Assembly: GCA_013368315.1 (NCBI GenBank)
Contig: JAACJM010000185.1
Coordinates: 100,559-164,558, forward strand
Length of the DNA: 64,000 nucleotides
Direction of reading: 5' to 3'
DNA from: Tetrapyrgos nigripes
Taxonomy: Eukaryota; Basidiomycota; Agaricomycetes; Agaricales; Campanellaceae
Positions 23,876-34,938 of the stretch are shown here, one piece after another. Position 1 is the first letter of the stretch; each line of letters opens with the position of its first letter. The notes under the pieces are model-generated. The model saw only the letters and a list, made by a program, of their open reading frames with translations. It was not told the DNA's origin and did not search any database. The translations under genes and the position numbers were made by a program.

Positions 23876-24603
23876 TCTCAGGCATGTCATCATACTATTG
23901 TGTACCTTGCTTGCTAAAGCCATGAATTTACAAGTGTTTGCATCCAGTGTAAGTCCTCTGTAATACTGGCAGACTTTTTGGTGAATTACAGTGACTTGTC
24001 TGTCCCTTGATACATTTCATATAAAACTTGCCAGACTTTCTTGAAGATTTCACAGTCTTCTTTCTTGTAACTCTTCTGTAAGTCCCAGTGGTATTACACT
24101 GGACTATACTGTGATTTTTTGTCATACCAAAATACTCACATATTTCTGGTGAATTTTTATAGGATGACATACTGTGACATAAACCCACTCTGAAATTTCT
24201 TTGTAAATCCATTGTGTCACATACTATGACAGAAAGTCACACTGAATGTCCATAGTATGTCTCCACATATTACAATGGACTTACCAAATTCTAGAATTTT
24301 TCTTGCTTTCTTGTAATTCTTTTGTATTTTTTGTTAAGAACAAACTATTCTTTTCTGTAATACTGAATGTCTCCTGTAAGTCGTTATGCCTCTGAATATC
24401 AAAGGAATTACAAGTTTTATAACACTAAAAGTCTCCTGTAAGTCTTCATGCCTTACAATGGTCATACATAATTGTTCTAATTTTTTTGATCTCTTGTAAT
24501 ACTTCAGTAAGTCAAGTGGACTTACATATTGAATGTACCTGGATAAGGCTTCTGTAATTCCCCTGTATAGCCAAGGAATTACAAGTGTTTGCACCCAGTG
24601 CCA

Positions 24604-24868
24604 TGGTATTTTCAGAACCATCAACGTTGCGTACAGGGAATGGATTTTTGATAGGAAATAGGGTCAAGTGATTTTCTTGTGCGAAACAACTGTTGATAAT
24701 TATGCCTTGTGCACCACTATCCACTAGAGCTTCTGCATCGATTTTTCTGCCAGTAATTCTGCTGATGAGTTCAGCTTGGAGCATTATTGAGGGCACCTGC
24801 TGGTTATGAGTAACCACCAACATTCTCAACTCTGACAGAAAGGTATGTTCATGAGAGGGGTGTAACAC
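24604..24868 (-). pseudogene. pol: Protease N-terminal part of element B
   Basis: The minus strand encodes TGRKIDAEALVDSGAQGIII with an intact DSG active site (about 24700-24745), then FPVRNVDGSENTM before the foldback insertion. In copy C the same active site reads DSS. Confidence 0.85.
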
Positions 24869-24989
24869 ACAATATCAATTGTTCATATAATGTCCAGCAT
24901 ACTGTACAACTCCTCCTGACGACATAGCAGGGGAGTGATTCAAAAATCCAATTTCAACATAACATCTTTCAAATATACAGTGGCCTGCT

Positions 24990-26274
24990 CTTTCTCTTCT
25001 CCTTCCAAACCCTTGACCTTGTTAACCGTGTCTGAAATATTTCAAATCACATTGCGAGATGAAGGCAATGCTTGAGCTACTGTTACAGGTGGCAAACTTG
25101 ATGACAACAATGATGATGAAGTTGGAGCAGCAGTATCAGCTGTTCAAACAGCACGAGGGAATGAGGTACAAGGGGTATTTTGAGACATAGATGGTCTTGA
25201 GGTATTGTTCAGGAAAACTGGACATTTGTTGCTCATATGACTGGGTTGTCTACATGCGAAGCATGCTCCTAATTTGCAAAGTCAATCCCTTCAGACATCA
25301 GTTTAGGTAAAGGAGTAAAGGATGATTGTGCACCTGGTCCCATGTTCATAAGCACATTAACACTAGCACCCATTCTTCCCTGAGGACCTGGACTCGTCCT
25401 CAACATGGAGGTGGACTTCCATCACCCCAATTTTTCTTGTTCCTTCAACCATTCCAAATGAAGGCTTATGGCCCTGTCCTTGTATTCATCAAAATTGTCC
25501 CATTTCAGATAAGTATGCCCCACTGCTTCACGAAGTTTTGGCAGTAGTCCATCTTGATAAAATTCCAGTAGCGCTGTTTCTCCAATGTTGGATTCCTCCC
25601 CATATGTATCAAAAATGCTATTGTAACTACTGATGTCCGTCCCCTTCATCCTAGCTGTCTTGATCTTGGTTCTCACTACATTGTCTGCCGCGAGAGCCTT
25701 AAAGTCCTTCTTAAACCTATCTTGAATCTGTTTCAAAGTAATCCATCTCCGACTCTCTGGTTTAACTTCTTCATCCTCTTTGTCATTATCTCATTTCATA
25801 AGACATTGTGCTGCCCAATCTTCTCCTTTCTCTCCTGTGAAGAACGATAAGAATAACGAGACTTGACTCTCCTCAGTAGAGTACTTGGCTTTATTCATGT
25901 GCAAGTAGTTGTTAAACAAGGCTAGCCATTGTTTAGCCTCATTATGTTCTCCATTGAAGGTATCAGGTTTCCTTCCTTGTTCAGAAGTACTGTTGGAGTC
26001 ATTAGGTGCCACATCAGCCATGACTGAATCATCTGGTTCTGATGGATCAAGAGATGGAGAAGGGGCCAGACGACGAGGGGCTACAGATGGTCCTTCAGTG
26101 GAAGGAATTATAGGAGAGGGAGGGTCATTCAGTTCTGATGGATTGGGAGAATGATTTACAGGGGACAAAGATTCAGGACTTGTATTAGGTGGGAGTGCAG
26201 ATGTAGAGGGCAGACTGGATATGGAGGAGGATTCTGGGTTCAGTTGAGTATTTATGGGAGTAGATACAGAAACC
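24990..26274 (-). pseudogene. gag: Gag of element B
   Basis: Reading leftward: a Pro/Ser-rich start (SSSISSLPSTSALPP...), then NGEHNEAKQWLALFNNYLHMNK and SLFLSFFTGEKGEDWAAQ (capsid, about 25800-25950), then MKGTDISSYNSIFDTYGEES and LEFYQDGLLPKLREAVG (about 25480-25650), then a CCHC knuckle CFACRQPSHMSNKC (about 25222-25262). A TGA separates the two capsid halves near 25795. Sequence and order match Gag of copy C at 40880-41890. Confidence 0.88.
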
Positions 26275-26411
26275 TTATGGAATTGTTCTGAAATTTTTGC
26301 TTTCATGTAATACTCCCATAATACATGAGGATTTACAAACTGAGTGGCACTGAGTAAGTCTTCAGTAATATCACAGTATGACAGCATATTTACAGGTATT
26401 TGCACCCAGTG
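26275..26411 (-). mobile_element. CACTA-type terminal fragment interrupting Gag of element B
   Basis: Ends ...TTTGCACCCAGTG at 26411 and starts TACAGAAACCTTATGG, nearly the same span as the fragment ending at 5583. Beyond 26411 Gag does not resume, so the insertion or a later deletion removed the 5' end of element B. Confidence 0.75.
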
Positions 26412-27377
26412 AACGCTATATCTTCTGGCTCTCACACTTTCCATATTTTCAGCATTTGGCAAAGATTTTCCCTCATAAACTTTAGCAGATGCGACTACAT
26501 GGTAATGATGAGAGTATATAGAAGTGACTACTGTACAAATTTGATCAAGGGAGAGGAAGGCGTAAAGACACAATGAGCAAAGTTTCTCGAAATCTATTAC
26601 TTCTGTCCCCGATATCACTTCAGGGGCACGGATAGTTGCCTGGAATACAACCGCTCCTATGGGAACGGGGCAAAAATAGATAGATACACGCAAAGTGGCC
26701 CCTAAAAGACCCGGCATAGTCACCAGATATAGCTCTACAGGACGAGGCAGTCCCCCCCAAGCACCGCCGCTTGTAAATACCTTCTTGATACCTTCCGAGC
26801 AGAATCACGAACTTACACAAGCTAGTAGGGTATTCGTTCCATCTGGACAAGTCTGGACAAGCTTGTACACAAGTAGTAGTTCCTCAATCTCTATTCTGGA
26901 ACAATAAACATCCTTGTCTTTGCCCACTGGCAGTGAACAAGACTACTTAGCACATAACCCTATGAGATCATAGTTAAACAGAATCTTACAGTGAACTTCT
27001 ACCACTTCGTACCCGTGTGTAAAAAAAGATGATACTATTCGATGGTCTCCGCGAGGTATTAATATTCCGACGAAGGGCAGTCCTTCAACGTGAGTTTCGA
27101 GCTCCAACAACAATCACCATCATGATTCTAACTGCTAAGCGTGCGGTCTTCAAGAACAAATCAAAGTTGATCAGATCTGATTATAAAGTGAACCCTTTCC
27201 TCCATTTCCCATCAGAAACATTGCCTATCACCTCCTTCTAATTCCCGTGTTCTTCAACTGAAGACAGCGCTCATTGGACACTGACCAGAACTTACACGGT
27301 ACTTATCTGCTGCTACTCTTCAATCTTTACGATTGACTTGACAGTAATCTTCCAGATTTAATCTGTCAGCTATTAGA
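26412..27377. other. Intergenic with dispersed repeat; upstream region of the 27378 gene
   Basis: 26449-26635 (TTTTCAGCATTTGGCAAAG..., GCGACTACAT, AGAGGAAGGCGTAAAG, TCGAAATCTAT) is a diverged copy of 32695-32880. 26637-26665 (GCCTGGAATACAACCGCTCC) recurs near 59236. From about 26900 to 27377 nothing coding is seen; this includes the likely promoter of the next gene, which has no clear TATA box. Confidence 0.55.
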
Positions 27378-29001
27378 ATGGCCGACGCAGTAACAATTGT
27401 CATCGATGGACTTGGGGTTCTTTGCGAAGGCTTGTCTACATGTAATCAAACTAGTACTGTACAGCCATGGTACACACGCGTCAGTGACCTTAGTCTTTTT
27501 AACCAGCAAGGAAGTCGTTCTGGGATGTTCAATTCTACGTCCCTGATTACGCATGGCGTTGTTGACGTGTCCTTCAAGGGCGTTTTTGAAGGTGAGTACT
27601 TTTCCGGATATGCGATGTTACTAACTCATACCCAGTCATTGCCAGTGCCGTCACTGTATATGGGAGTACTCCTCCGAGTACCTCCAATCAAACCTTTGCT
27701 ATCGGAAATGACCTACTCCACTATCTTCAACCCTCATACAAAGGAGCATTGTTCACTTTAACAAATTCTGTGGCGCTTACGTTTGCTGGAGATGTCGAAT
27801 TTGACTATATGGTTCTTAGTATCATAGAAGACGAGTCAGAGACACCACTAGGAGGTCAAACCATTCTCGTAGACGATCTTAGTGAAGAAATACGATGGAA
27901 TGGCAACTGGGACTCTCTAGAAACCAATATCACTTTATCATCCGACTTATCAAATGAGGAGCTGACAGTGGCTGCTCATGGCAATTGGACTCATATCTCC
28001 TCGACAGAAGGAGATTCCTTTACATTTCTATTTGCTGGTAAGTAATCTATTGTCAGTACCTACAAATTCAGTTGCTTGAAAACTGAAATTGCTTAATCTA
28101 GGTACATCTGTCCAAGTATACGGCGTCATATTCGATTTTTCTGCGGATTTCACAATCCAAGCCACAATAGATGGACAACAAAATACTCGGCGAATTTTCG
28201 ATACTGATCCGATGGCCCATAAACTTTTGTTTGCAACGGAAAGTGATCTGGCACTCGGTAATCATACTTTGGTGGTGAAAATCCAAGAGCTGTCCGAAAC
28301 AGCGGTTGTAGCCATCGACTACATCCTTTATACCCCTTCCTTCCAAACAATTGTGGATAAACCGGTATTTCCATTAGTTGACACCACCAACAACACAAGC
28401 ACTTCCTCGCCCACCACCAGTCCAACATCCAGTACTCTTTCAGATTCGGGTTCATCCAAAATCAATGGCGTCATTGCAGGAGTGACGATCGGTGGAATTG
28501 CATTTTTTACAGTGGCTATCCTATCCCTGTGTATATGGCGAAGAAAGCAGAGGAAAAGGGACCTGGAACTCTCACATCGAATTCCTGAGCCTTTTATGAC
28601 AAAACGCTCAGCGAGAACCCAGCCTGGTATCATCTTTCTCATTGAAATCTCTCATATTCTAAATCTTTTTCGCAGGTATCCGAAGAAAGGACCATGCTCT
28701 CAGTCCAGTGGACTCAGATCTTGTCATAGAGCACCAGAACACTGACGCGAAAGGCCGCTTCGTCTTTGCCATCTCAAACCCGGATCAACAAAACTTGCGT
28801 GAATATAGGAATGCTCTCGAAGAGCAGATGGAGGTGCAGAGTCAAGCTGGGAATCCTGATCAGACAAATATAGAGGCAGAAATGAGAGAGATGCGGGCAA
28901 GAGTTGATATGCTTACGAGGGAGATGGGGAGGATTTTAGTACCACCTTCTTATGTTAGCGAGAGTGGTAATGTCCGTGAGGATGCCGAAGCCAGTAGCTA
29001 G
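27378..29001 (+). CDS. Single-pass membrane protein with extracellular domain and cytoplasmic coiled coil
   Basis: Four exons, 27378-27591, 27636-28037, 28102-28626 and 28676-29001, joined by introns of 44, 64 and 49 bp with GT...AG ends and a clear branch site (TACTAAC) in the first. All three introns are phase 1, and the joined frame codes for 488 residues. The N-terminal ~350 residues look like two beta-rich modules (about 1-170 and 175-320) followed by a Ser/Thr/Pro-rich stalk (NNTSTSSPTTSPTSSTLS). One transmembrane helix (GVIAGVTIGGIAFFTVAILS, about residue 365) leads to WRRKQRKR. The tail has a helical stretch (REYRNALEEQMEV; REMRARVDMLTREMG). This layout is common among agaricomycete surface proteins of unknown function. 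No obvious signal peptide is seen. Confidence 0.85.
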
Positions 29002-29148
29002 ATGAGTTTTGAAACTAGAGGAGTCTTTCCAGTGAGATGTTTTTACGTTGTACGGGTTGTATCCCTGCACAGCGCGGGATGGTCACCATTTATGAGGATG
29101 ATGACGACGACAGTGACGGAGGAGAGAGAAAGAGAGAAAGAGCATCAC

Positions 29149-29241
29149 AAAAAATGACGCTTAGTTATAATCCCATTCTCAACATGATAGAACCTGGTTG
29201 AGATGTTTCTACCAATTATAACAGAGCGTCATTTTTTGGGA
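29149..29241. repeat. 93-bp hairpin / MITE-like inverted repeat
   Basis: CACAAAAAATGACGCTTAG...TTATAAT on the left pairs with ATTATAACAGAGCGTCATTTTTTG on the right with few mismatches, and an inner CTCAAC/GTTGAG pair strengthens the stem. It is 150 bp downstream of the membrane-protein gene stop. It could be a MITE or act as a 3' RNA structure. Confidence 0.5.
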
Positions 29242-29774
29242 TGAGAGGCAGGATGGGTGAGGAAGAGAGGAAGAAGAGAGCAGGAATGACAGGTTTCTTT
29301 ATCCAAGGTTTATCCAGCTTTAATATCGAACCTTGAAAGAAGTCATTACAATGCAGCAGAGCGTTCAAATACAGTCTCTCCTCCTGATTGGTTCATTATG
29401 GGCATAACTACCCTTTCTCACTCCCAGACATCCTCCAAACGACCACTCTTCCTCCGGGATAATCCGAGATTGAAAATGGGCAGTTCTTAGATTTCTACGA
29501 CAAGAGTGGCTGTCTTGTACTCATGATATATTCAGTCTGGATTAGTCTTACCGCTCCGTGTCCCACTCGTAAAGAAGATAGAGCTGCACACTGTAAGAAT
29601 GGCTTTCTTTCTATGCAGAGCGCGAAGATCTTGAGAATAGGTTTGACTACAGATCATTCTGAGAAGGTAAGAACTCATCTATAATATTATAATTACACGC
29701 AGGCATTCCCCTTCATAATCTTCTCTCTAGATCTGATAGCTACTCTTCTCGCGGACACGGAAAATCCATATGCA
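29242..29774. other. Intergenic, nothing recognised
   Basis: No coding frame, RNA gene or clear repeat supported between the convergent genes at 27378-29001 and 29775-30777. Confidence 0.5.
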
Positions 29775-30777
29775 TCATTCGTCTTGTCGCTTCTCTTTTT
29801 TCAATCGTAGTAGAATCCATACCAGCATGAACTGTGAAACCAAACCAATATCAGCATTAGCAAATGGACAACACGCCGAAAAACCAGAATGAAGAAAAGA
29901 AAAAAAAGAGTAAAGCAACCCAGCACACCTGCATATACCCAAACCCACTCCTCAAAAACGGTGTCGTTTTTATCGAATTGGGTAAGACATTTTTCATCGA
30001 GCTGTTCCCCGACGCGTCGGGAGAACAGTATAACGGGAATAGCTGGATCAAAGAGAGAATAGATCCACAGAAGGTCGAGGGCGAAGGTGGAGAGGATTGC
30101 AAATGCGATGGAGGCTTGCTGGGAAAGAGAAGGGAATATGGGTTAGCCAGAGGACAGCGCGAAAAAGAGGGAGAGAAAAGAGTCAAAAAAATACACACAG
30201 CTTGCCCAAAATTTCCGTCAATCTAAACGTATGTCTCTCATCTTTCCTGGGTTCCGATCCCCGAGTCGCCGCAGGCCTTAACTCCCATTCCAAAATAGAC
30301 CGAGGCCGTCCGCGTCACTCCCACCTCTACCTCCAGCCGCAGGTCGACTAGCACCAGCACCAGTACCGGTGCAAAACCAACACGTTGCCCCTCCTTACTA
30401 GGCTGGCCTTCACCTTCGTCTTCGTCCCAGTCTTCTTCTCCATCATCATCAGCAGCAACATCTTTCTTCTTCGCCTTCCCTTTCGAATGTATTTCATCAT
30501 CATCATCATCACTCGTATCCAGCCCCTGCACCTTCCTCAACCTCTTCTGTCTCTCTGACCTGTCCTTCTTTAATTTTGTGCGTTCGTAGAGGAATTGAGT
30601 CGTTGAGGGTGTTGTCTGGATGGTATTGGTGTAGTTGTAGCTGTAGTTGTGTTTGTAGTAGTAGGCGATGGTGATGCAGAGGATGCCAATGGTGCTAAGG
30701 TAGTTGCAAGTTATTAGAGTGTCAAAAAAGCTTCTTTGAGAAGCTCACCTTGCGATATCGTCGTCGTACGAGTCCAT
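29775..30777 (-). CDS. Predicted multi-exon membrane protein, family unknown
   Basis: A start at 30775-30777 (MDSYDDDIA) is followed by a 54-bp intron (30695-30748) and an exon reading STIGILCITIAYYYKHNY..., then a basic stretch (YERTKLKKDRSERQKRLRKV) and an Asp/Glu-rich stretch (TSDDDDDE...DGEEDWDEDEGEG). A later exon (about 29870-30118) encodes ASIAFAILSTFALDLLWIYS and WVYAGVLGCFTLFFLFFILV, two further membrane helices, and may end at 29775 in LLRLKKEKRQDE. The join across about 30119-30290 is uncertain (a GTTAAG donor would keep frame), and the last intron would be only 38 bp. It could instead be two genes. No family recognised. Confidence 0.5.
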
Positions 30778-31372
30778 TGAGATGACAACAAACGTCACGG
30801 TGACTCCGAGGCACATGCACAGGACTGACGCGTCGCGCTCGCACGTCCTTTGGTACTACAATGGTAGGCTTCTAGCATCTTATACTCAGCAGTAGTAGGA
30901 CTATCTACGGTACATGCTAAGAGGGCTACTAGTAGTACCTACCCCTCGTCTTGACAACTTTTCTCATCCCATCATCCTCCAAACGATTCGATTAACGACA
31001 TCGTCCTGTGTACAAATATGTACAGGAATGGAATGCAGTGATCAAGGCCATGAGAGTCCCCTCGTACATGTCCAATGATTGCAAATTCGAGAAATCGTCT
31101 GTAGCGGACGATCCAGCTACGTTGACTACTACGAAAGATGCTGGATCTTCTGACGGGCATTAACACCTTAATGTATGCAACTGTGACCTCAAAAGATGCT
31201 GACGCTGCGTCCTGTACGATATGTATATTCATAAACAATCCAACTGGCACATTACTATTAGTTTTTGCGAATAGATAAGCGTTACTTGACAAGTCCAGCC
31301 TAATCGTCAAGAGTCCGGCTAAATAGGGATAATAACGACCAGCGCCAATCTGATTCTCCCATACTAATCCCT
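30778..31372. other. Intergenic between two minus-strand membrane-protein genes
   Basis: Includes the upstream region of the 30777 gene and the downstream region of the 31373-32134 gene. No supported feature. Confidence 0.5.
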
Positions 31373-32134
31373 TTACTGTATCTTCTCCGAGATCTTCTCC
31401 ACGTCCTCATCAAACTCGATCAACTTTTCCTCTAACCCATGATGAAACGTCTTAACCTGTATCATCTGCCCCTGTTCCTGTCCTTCCACAGGAGTCCCAA
31501 TCATCAACTCCTCGTTACCCTCCAAACGAATCTGTCCTCTGCGGGCACGGTAGACTTTGATCGCAGCCGCGAGGACGACGAAGAGGAATAAGAAAGGTAT
31601 TTCGATAGCGACGATGACAGCCATGAGGGAAGCATTCCTAAGCACTCGGGTCGTAGCGCCCTCAACGACGGAGGTATCGCTAGGGCGGTTAAACACCGCA
31701 TCGTTGACAATCCAAGCGATACAGAGAGTGACGGTAACAGCCCACTCCGTGATAATAGACCGTTTCGACCTCTTAGCACTGGGAAGCTCTCCGGAATCCC
31801 TCAGAGCCTGAATCCTCTCTCGTCTCGCTTGACGGTGTTCCTCGACTTTGGCCTTAAACGCCGGACGGAAGCGCATAGCGAGGAGGATGATAGAACGGAT
31901 GAAGAGGACGATAGTAGCGGTGAAGACAATGAGGAGGATGTAGGCTATGCCTGTTAGCCCTTCCCAGCGGATGATGGTAGCGGTTTGGTCCTTTAAAGAG
32001 TCTTTGAGAGAGTCGGAGATGCCGATGCCAAAGGGGAGGGAGGTAAAGGGGTATTGGGATTGGAGAAGGGCGCCATAGACAAAGATTAAGAGGTAGAAAG
32101 TACGGAAGAAACCCAGTCGCTTCAGTAAGGACAT
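31373..32134 (-). CDS. Four-helix membrane protein of unknown function
   Basis: A single uninterrupted frame of 253 codons, start MSLLKRLGFFRTFYLLIFVY. Hydrophobic segments occur at about residues 9-25, 60-85 (GIAYILLIVFTATIVLFIRS), 126-145 (WAVTVTLCIAWIVNDAVF) and 170-192 (LMAVIVAIEIPFLFLFVVL). Basic loops follow helix 2 (HRQARRERIQALRD...AKRSKRS) and helix 4 (KVYRARRGQ), suggesting both face the cytoplasm. The acidic tail (EEKLIEFDEDVEKISEKIQ) is helical. The spacing is insect-odorant- or tetraspan-unlike, and I do not recognise a family. The frame is clean, with codon use unlike the decayed transposons around it, so it is probably a live host gene. Confidence 0.8.
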   Translation of the reverse strand: MSLLKRLGFFRTFYLLIFVYGALLQSQYPFTSLPFGIGISDSLKDSLKDQTATIIRWEGLTGIAYILLIVFTATIVLFIRSIILLAMRFRPAFKAKVEEHRQARRERIQALRDSGELPSAKRSKRSIITEWAVTVTLCIAWIVNDAVFNRPSDTSVVEGATTRVLRNASLMAVIVAIEIPFLFLFVVLAAAIKVYRARRGQIRLEGNEELMIGTPVEGQEQGQMIQVKTFHHGLEEKLIEFDEDVEKISEKIQ

Positions 32135-33320
32135 AGTTGATTAGGTATTAAGGATTAAGAGAAGCCTTCTGGGATGGTGGTGGTAAGGAGACAAGGAGTA
32201 TTATGATCACGTCACACTTACAGCTGTTACAGACAGATGCCGGACACACTTCAGTTTCGGCAAGGACGCGGCAATGCTCGGATAGATCACCTTGCCGACC
32301 TTTATCGTCCACATGTACAAACAATGATGTCATGCGGTCTAGATCTTCTGCCCTTCTTCACAGCAACATCATGACGCGTCCTTTAGTAGCTGCACCGTGA
32401 CTGCAGCCTGTCATCATCAAGAAAACATTCAGCGAAAGAGCTCGCAGCTCAGCATACTTCGACACAGTACTTGTCAAGAGCAAGCAAGGTCGGCGCTTCG
32501 GCACGAGGCCCTTCTCCAGTGGGTACTCACTTCCATTGCTGCGTACAAAAGCACAACACTCGGATTTTAAGCCAGGAAAACGTTGGATACGAATAAGATC
32601 AGTCGTAGGGGCCGCTATATGAAGCTTCACAAAATTTTAGCCTTGCACTTCTGTCACGCTCGCGGAACGGCTTTTTTTTTGATGTTTTCATTGTGTTTTC
32701 AGCATCCGGCAAAGGTTTCCCCTCACAAATAGCAAATGCGACTACATATTAATGAATACAGTATATACAAGTGTCCACTGTACAGATTTGATTAAGGGAG
32801 ACGAAGGCGTAAAGGCACAATGGACAAAGTTTCGCATCTCGAAATCTATCACTTCTGTACCCAAAATCATTTCAGGGTACGGAAAGCGAGCCGGTTATCT
32901 GCGTCCCCTATTCCGGGTTCTGCGAGTCTAGGCCGTCAAAAACAGTCTGGGACGACTGGACTGCAGGGGGGCGTATGCTCGTCTGCAGGGCTTTCGGGAT
33001 TGGCTCGCTTGGTGCCTACATCCCTCAGCACCGCTCTATCTCCTTCCTCTCCCTTTCATTTTGCCGCTTTCATAATTCCATATCCAGATTCCATGTATGT
33101 AGTAATTGCTGCGCAATGCCCTTCCTGTAGCTAAGTAGAAGGTCTACCTCGAGCTCGCCCCTACTGTAGCTACTTGTATCCTGCTGTATCCTACTTTGGG
33201 TCCACAGAGAGTACCCGCACATCGCAGAACCCTTTTCCGGAGCAGTGTAATCTAACTAATCTCCCCCCTTCCCCCTCCCTTCCCTTTCCCCTTTCCCATT
33301 CCCTTTCCCTTGTCTATGTA
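32135..33320. other. Intergenic region with dispersed repeats
   Basis: 32695-32880 is a copy of the repeat at 26449-26635. 33117-33260 (CTGTAGCTAC, TTTGGGTCCAC, AGAACCCTTTTCC, GTAATCTAACTAA) recurs at 58511-59230, where a solo LTR interrupts it. No supported gene. Confidence 0.6.
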
Positions 33321-34132
33321 TCATCAACACTACAAAGGACGACCGTTTGTCCTATAGACAAATCTTAAACCTGATTGGCTAACGCTATCTGCCCCTTGCG
33401 TCACCGCTCCGCCTCGCTTAAGCGATTGCTGAGTGCTCCGACGGATTGGTCTCTTCCTGCTATTACTAACATCGCAAGCCAATGCTTTCCTTTTCCTTGA
33501 AGCCAATCCTATCTAGAAGTACTAGAGCCAATGCTCTCCACAGGCAAGAAAATTGTAGCAAGTTGAGGCAATCTTCAGAGCAGCAGTGTAATACAGTTAA
33601 GTATCAACGGATAAGGAGAACTTCACTTCTTTCAGGTTCTGTTTCTACTACAAAAGGCTGATAAAAAGGGGGGATACAAGCATGGTGGAGTGGGGCAAGA
33701 AGGAGGAACACTGCTTAGTGGGAAAGCACTGCGAGAGACTTTGATTCAATCTACATCAGGCTTCTGTATTGCTTTGAGACTAGAGGCTTATTAGTTTTGT
33801 ATCATGGTACAGCTAGGGCTCAACCAGGGCTCAGTTACCTTATTATTTAATTGTGTGGGTAGGAATAATATGGGTATGGGGGAGATGAGGCTGCAAGAAG
33901 CGAGATCTCTCCCTCATTCTAGATCTGAAGCATTGCACGGGGCCTCAGAGCCGCCGACGAAGGTGGTCGGCGGCTGCAGGGGCCTTTCTTTCGCAGCGTG
34001 GTACAGTGCAGTCTTTACTTACTATCATCTAGAAGCATGGCTTACTTTCGGTGCATAGCACGAGTCACTTTTTCTTAATCTTATGAAATCGGAAAATTCC
34101 CGTAGCTATAGCATCGCACGGGTCACGGCTAG
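33321..34132 (+). mobile_element. Helitron 1, non-autonomous, 812 bp
   Basis: Starts TCATCAACAC right after A33320 and ends ...GCACGGGTCACGGCTAG (CTAG at 34129-34132), preceded by a small hairpin (CCCGT...ACGGG, 34100-34122), as expected for Helitrons inserted at A|T. Its start shares TACAAAGGAC(G/T)AC(C/T)GTTTGTCC, AGACAAA and CTGATTGGC with the start of the element that begins at 34133. It has no coding frame of note. Confidence 0.65.
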
Positions 34133-34938
34133 TCATCATATATACAAAGGACTACTGTTTGTCCCGTTTTGTCTCGAGACAAACCTGCAATCTGATTGGC
34201 CAGCGCGCAGCCGCTTACATCTGACCCTTGCGTCATCGTTGCTGATATCATGATCATCGTGTGACCCTCGCAAGCGTTGCCAGTTGCCTCACTGGCGCGT
34301 CCCCGCTTCCTTCCTTACCATGCAGCTGCCCAGTGCCTTCCTCCCTCGCTGGCCATTCTGAAGGACCCTTGAAGGCCGCCCTAATTTGCCTGCTCTTGCC
34401 AACGTCGTCGGGGCAGGCAGGTCGAAGGACCGTGACTTGGGGTCAACAGTTTTCTCATCTGTGCCACTTCTAGAATCTTCCTTACTTTTCTCAACAACGC
34501 GACGCATTTAAAAGGGTCCAAGTCCTTGTCAAGCTCAACAAACATGCACGGTCAGACTAATCCTTCCGTTCCCTTGCCATTGTGAGTGTTCACAGTCTCC
34601 ATGTTTAATTTCTCTCAACGTCTTTGTAGATCCAGTGCTGACCTCTCCCTCAACACTTCGAACCACTCATTCGACGATCTTCCAATGTTGCTACCATTTG
34701 AAGAGGAGCAATGTTTGCATGCAGAGCAGGCAAGGAACAGGGATACTCAATGACGCCACATCGTCATGGTACGTTTGCCTTATTGTGTTGTTTCTGTCAT
34801 GGCACTAATCTTCGATTCCTTTCAGAAACACAGTCTACCTCATCTTCATATCCCAGGGTGGATGTACCCCATAGCCAAGCTCTAAGTAGTTTGCTTTATC
34901 ATTACCATTGCTGAATAGATTTTACTTTTAAAAATTTA

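Larger units (their letters stand above)
21836..24600. mobile_element. Foldback CACTA-type element with ~0.9-kb arms, TSD CCA
   Basis: Ends are CACTGGGTGCAAACACTTGT (21836) and its reverse complement (24600). The inverted arms extend to roughly 22780 and 23840, with matching landmarks such as TGATGACATGCCTGAGATGT at both. The element sits between CCA (21833-21835) and CCA (24601-24603) inside the protease gene of element B; the undisturbed sequence of copy C shows only one copy of that triplet context. CAC-starting termini plus a 3-bp duplication fit the CACTA/EnSpm (CMC) class. The centre holds a minisatellite and a short transposase-like gene end, and there is no complete transposase, so it is non-autonomous. 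Confidence 0.85.
16770..26274 (-). mobile_element. Ty3/gypsy chromovirus B, minus strand, multiply interrupted
   Basis: Reading leftward from 26274, Gag, protease, RT, RNase H, integrase, chromodomain and a 3' LTR piece can be followed. The proteins are close relatives of those of copy C (39185-47214). It is broken by four nested pieces: CACTA fragment 26275-26411 cutting Gag, foldback element 21836-24600 in the protease, solo LTR 18167-18737 in the integrase tail, and a CACTA-like element from 17056 in the 3' LTR. The 5' LTR and the Gag start are missing. Many point stops also occur. Confidence 0.9.

Noticed and set aside
23152..23963. Overlapping open frames of 128-216 codons on both strands, rich in Asp/Asn, Cys/Pro or Thr/Arg
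   Set aside because: All are by-products of the TTGTCC/GGACAA and CAA minisatellite; composition is purely that of the repeat and six frames are open at once.
29857..30226. Plus-strand 120-codon frame starting MDNTPKNQNEEKKKK
   Set aside because: The minus strand carries splice signals and membrane helices (FALDLLWIY; LGCFTLFFLFFILV) that explain the region better.
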